The position numbers were made by a program, and so were the translations under genes. The notes under the pieces were generated by a model that searched no databases, was not told the DNA's origin, and saw only the letters and a program-made list of their open reading frames with translations. A stretch of DNA of 6,722 nt from Succinivibrionaceae bacterium (GTDB taxonomy: Bacteria; Pseudomonadota; Gammaproteobacteria; Enterobacterales; Succinivibrionaceae), in contig DMTG01000101.1 of the NCBI GenBank assembly GCA_003477345.1, forward strand, positions 1 through 6,722. Reading direction: 5' to 3'. Shown in pieces: positions 6,721-6,722 of the stretch (within the stretch, counting starts at the first letter, position 1; the number at the start of each line of letters is the position of its first letter).

Positions 6721-6722
6721 AC

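Overview
The window reads as ordinary chromosomal DNA of a Gram-negative bacterium, most likely a gammaproteobacterium. The thymidylate kinase has the gammaproteobacterial DRHDLSTxAYQGGGRG signature and an Arg-bearing LID. The mltG-tmk-holB order matches the E. coli yceG-tmk-holB block, and an LPS-export permease (LptF) implies an outer membrane. Free use of AGA/AGG codons and moderate GC point away from E. coli itself; an Aeromonadales/Succinivibrionaceae-like host is a guess that the sequence alone cannot settle.

Layout: on the minus strand (33-1448) lies a membrane-bound CHASE-GGDEF diguanylate cyclase. A 237-bp divergent intergenic region (1449-1685) follows, with a good sigma70-type promoter facing right and some short direct and inverted repeats. 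On the plus strand, all in one direction, are rsmI (16S rRNA 2'-O-methyltransferase), mltG (endolytic murein transglycosylase), a 162-bp gap with an extended -10 promoter candidate, then tmk (thymidylate kinase), holB (DNA polymerase III delta prime) overlapping tmk by 7 bp, and lptF (LPS export permease) 18 bp after holB. A clear intrinsic terminator three bases after lptF closes the run.

The plus-strand genes are housekeeping functions for ribosome maturation, cell-wall glycan length control, dTTP synthesis, clamp loading and LPS transport. They look like two transcription units (rsmI-mltG and tmk-holB-lptF), possibly with read-through between them. The diguanylate cyclase is a separate signalling gene that senses an extracytoplasmic cue through its CHASE domain.

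I looked for an undescribed system and did not find one. The points most worth a second look are lptF standing without lptG at the end of a replication-gene operon, the RsmI substitutions at its usual HxHN motif, a surplus of AGATCT sites concentrated in the cyclase gene, and the repeats in the divergent promoter region.
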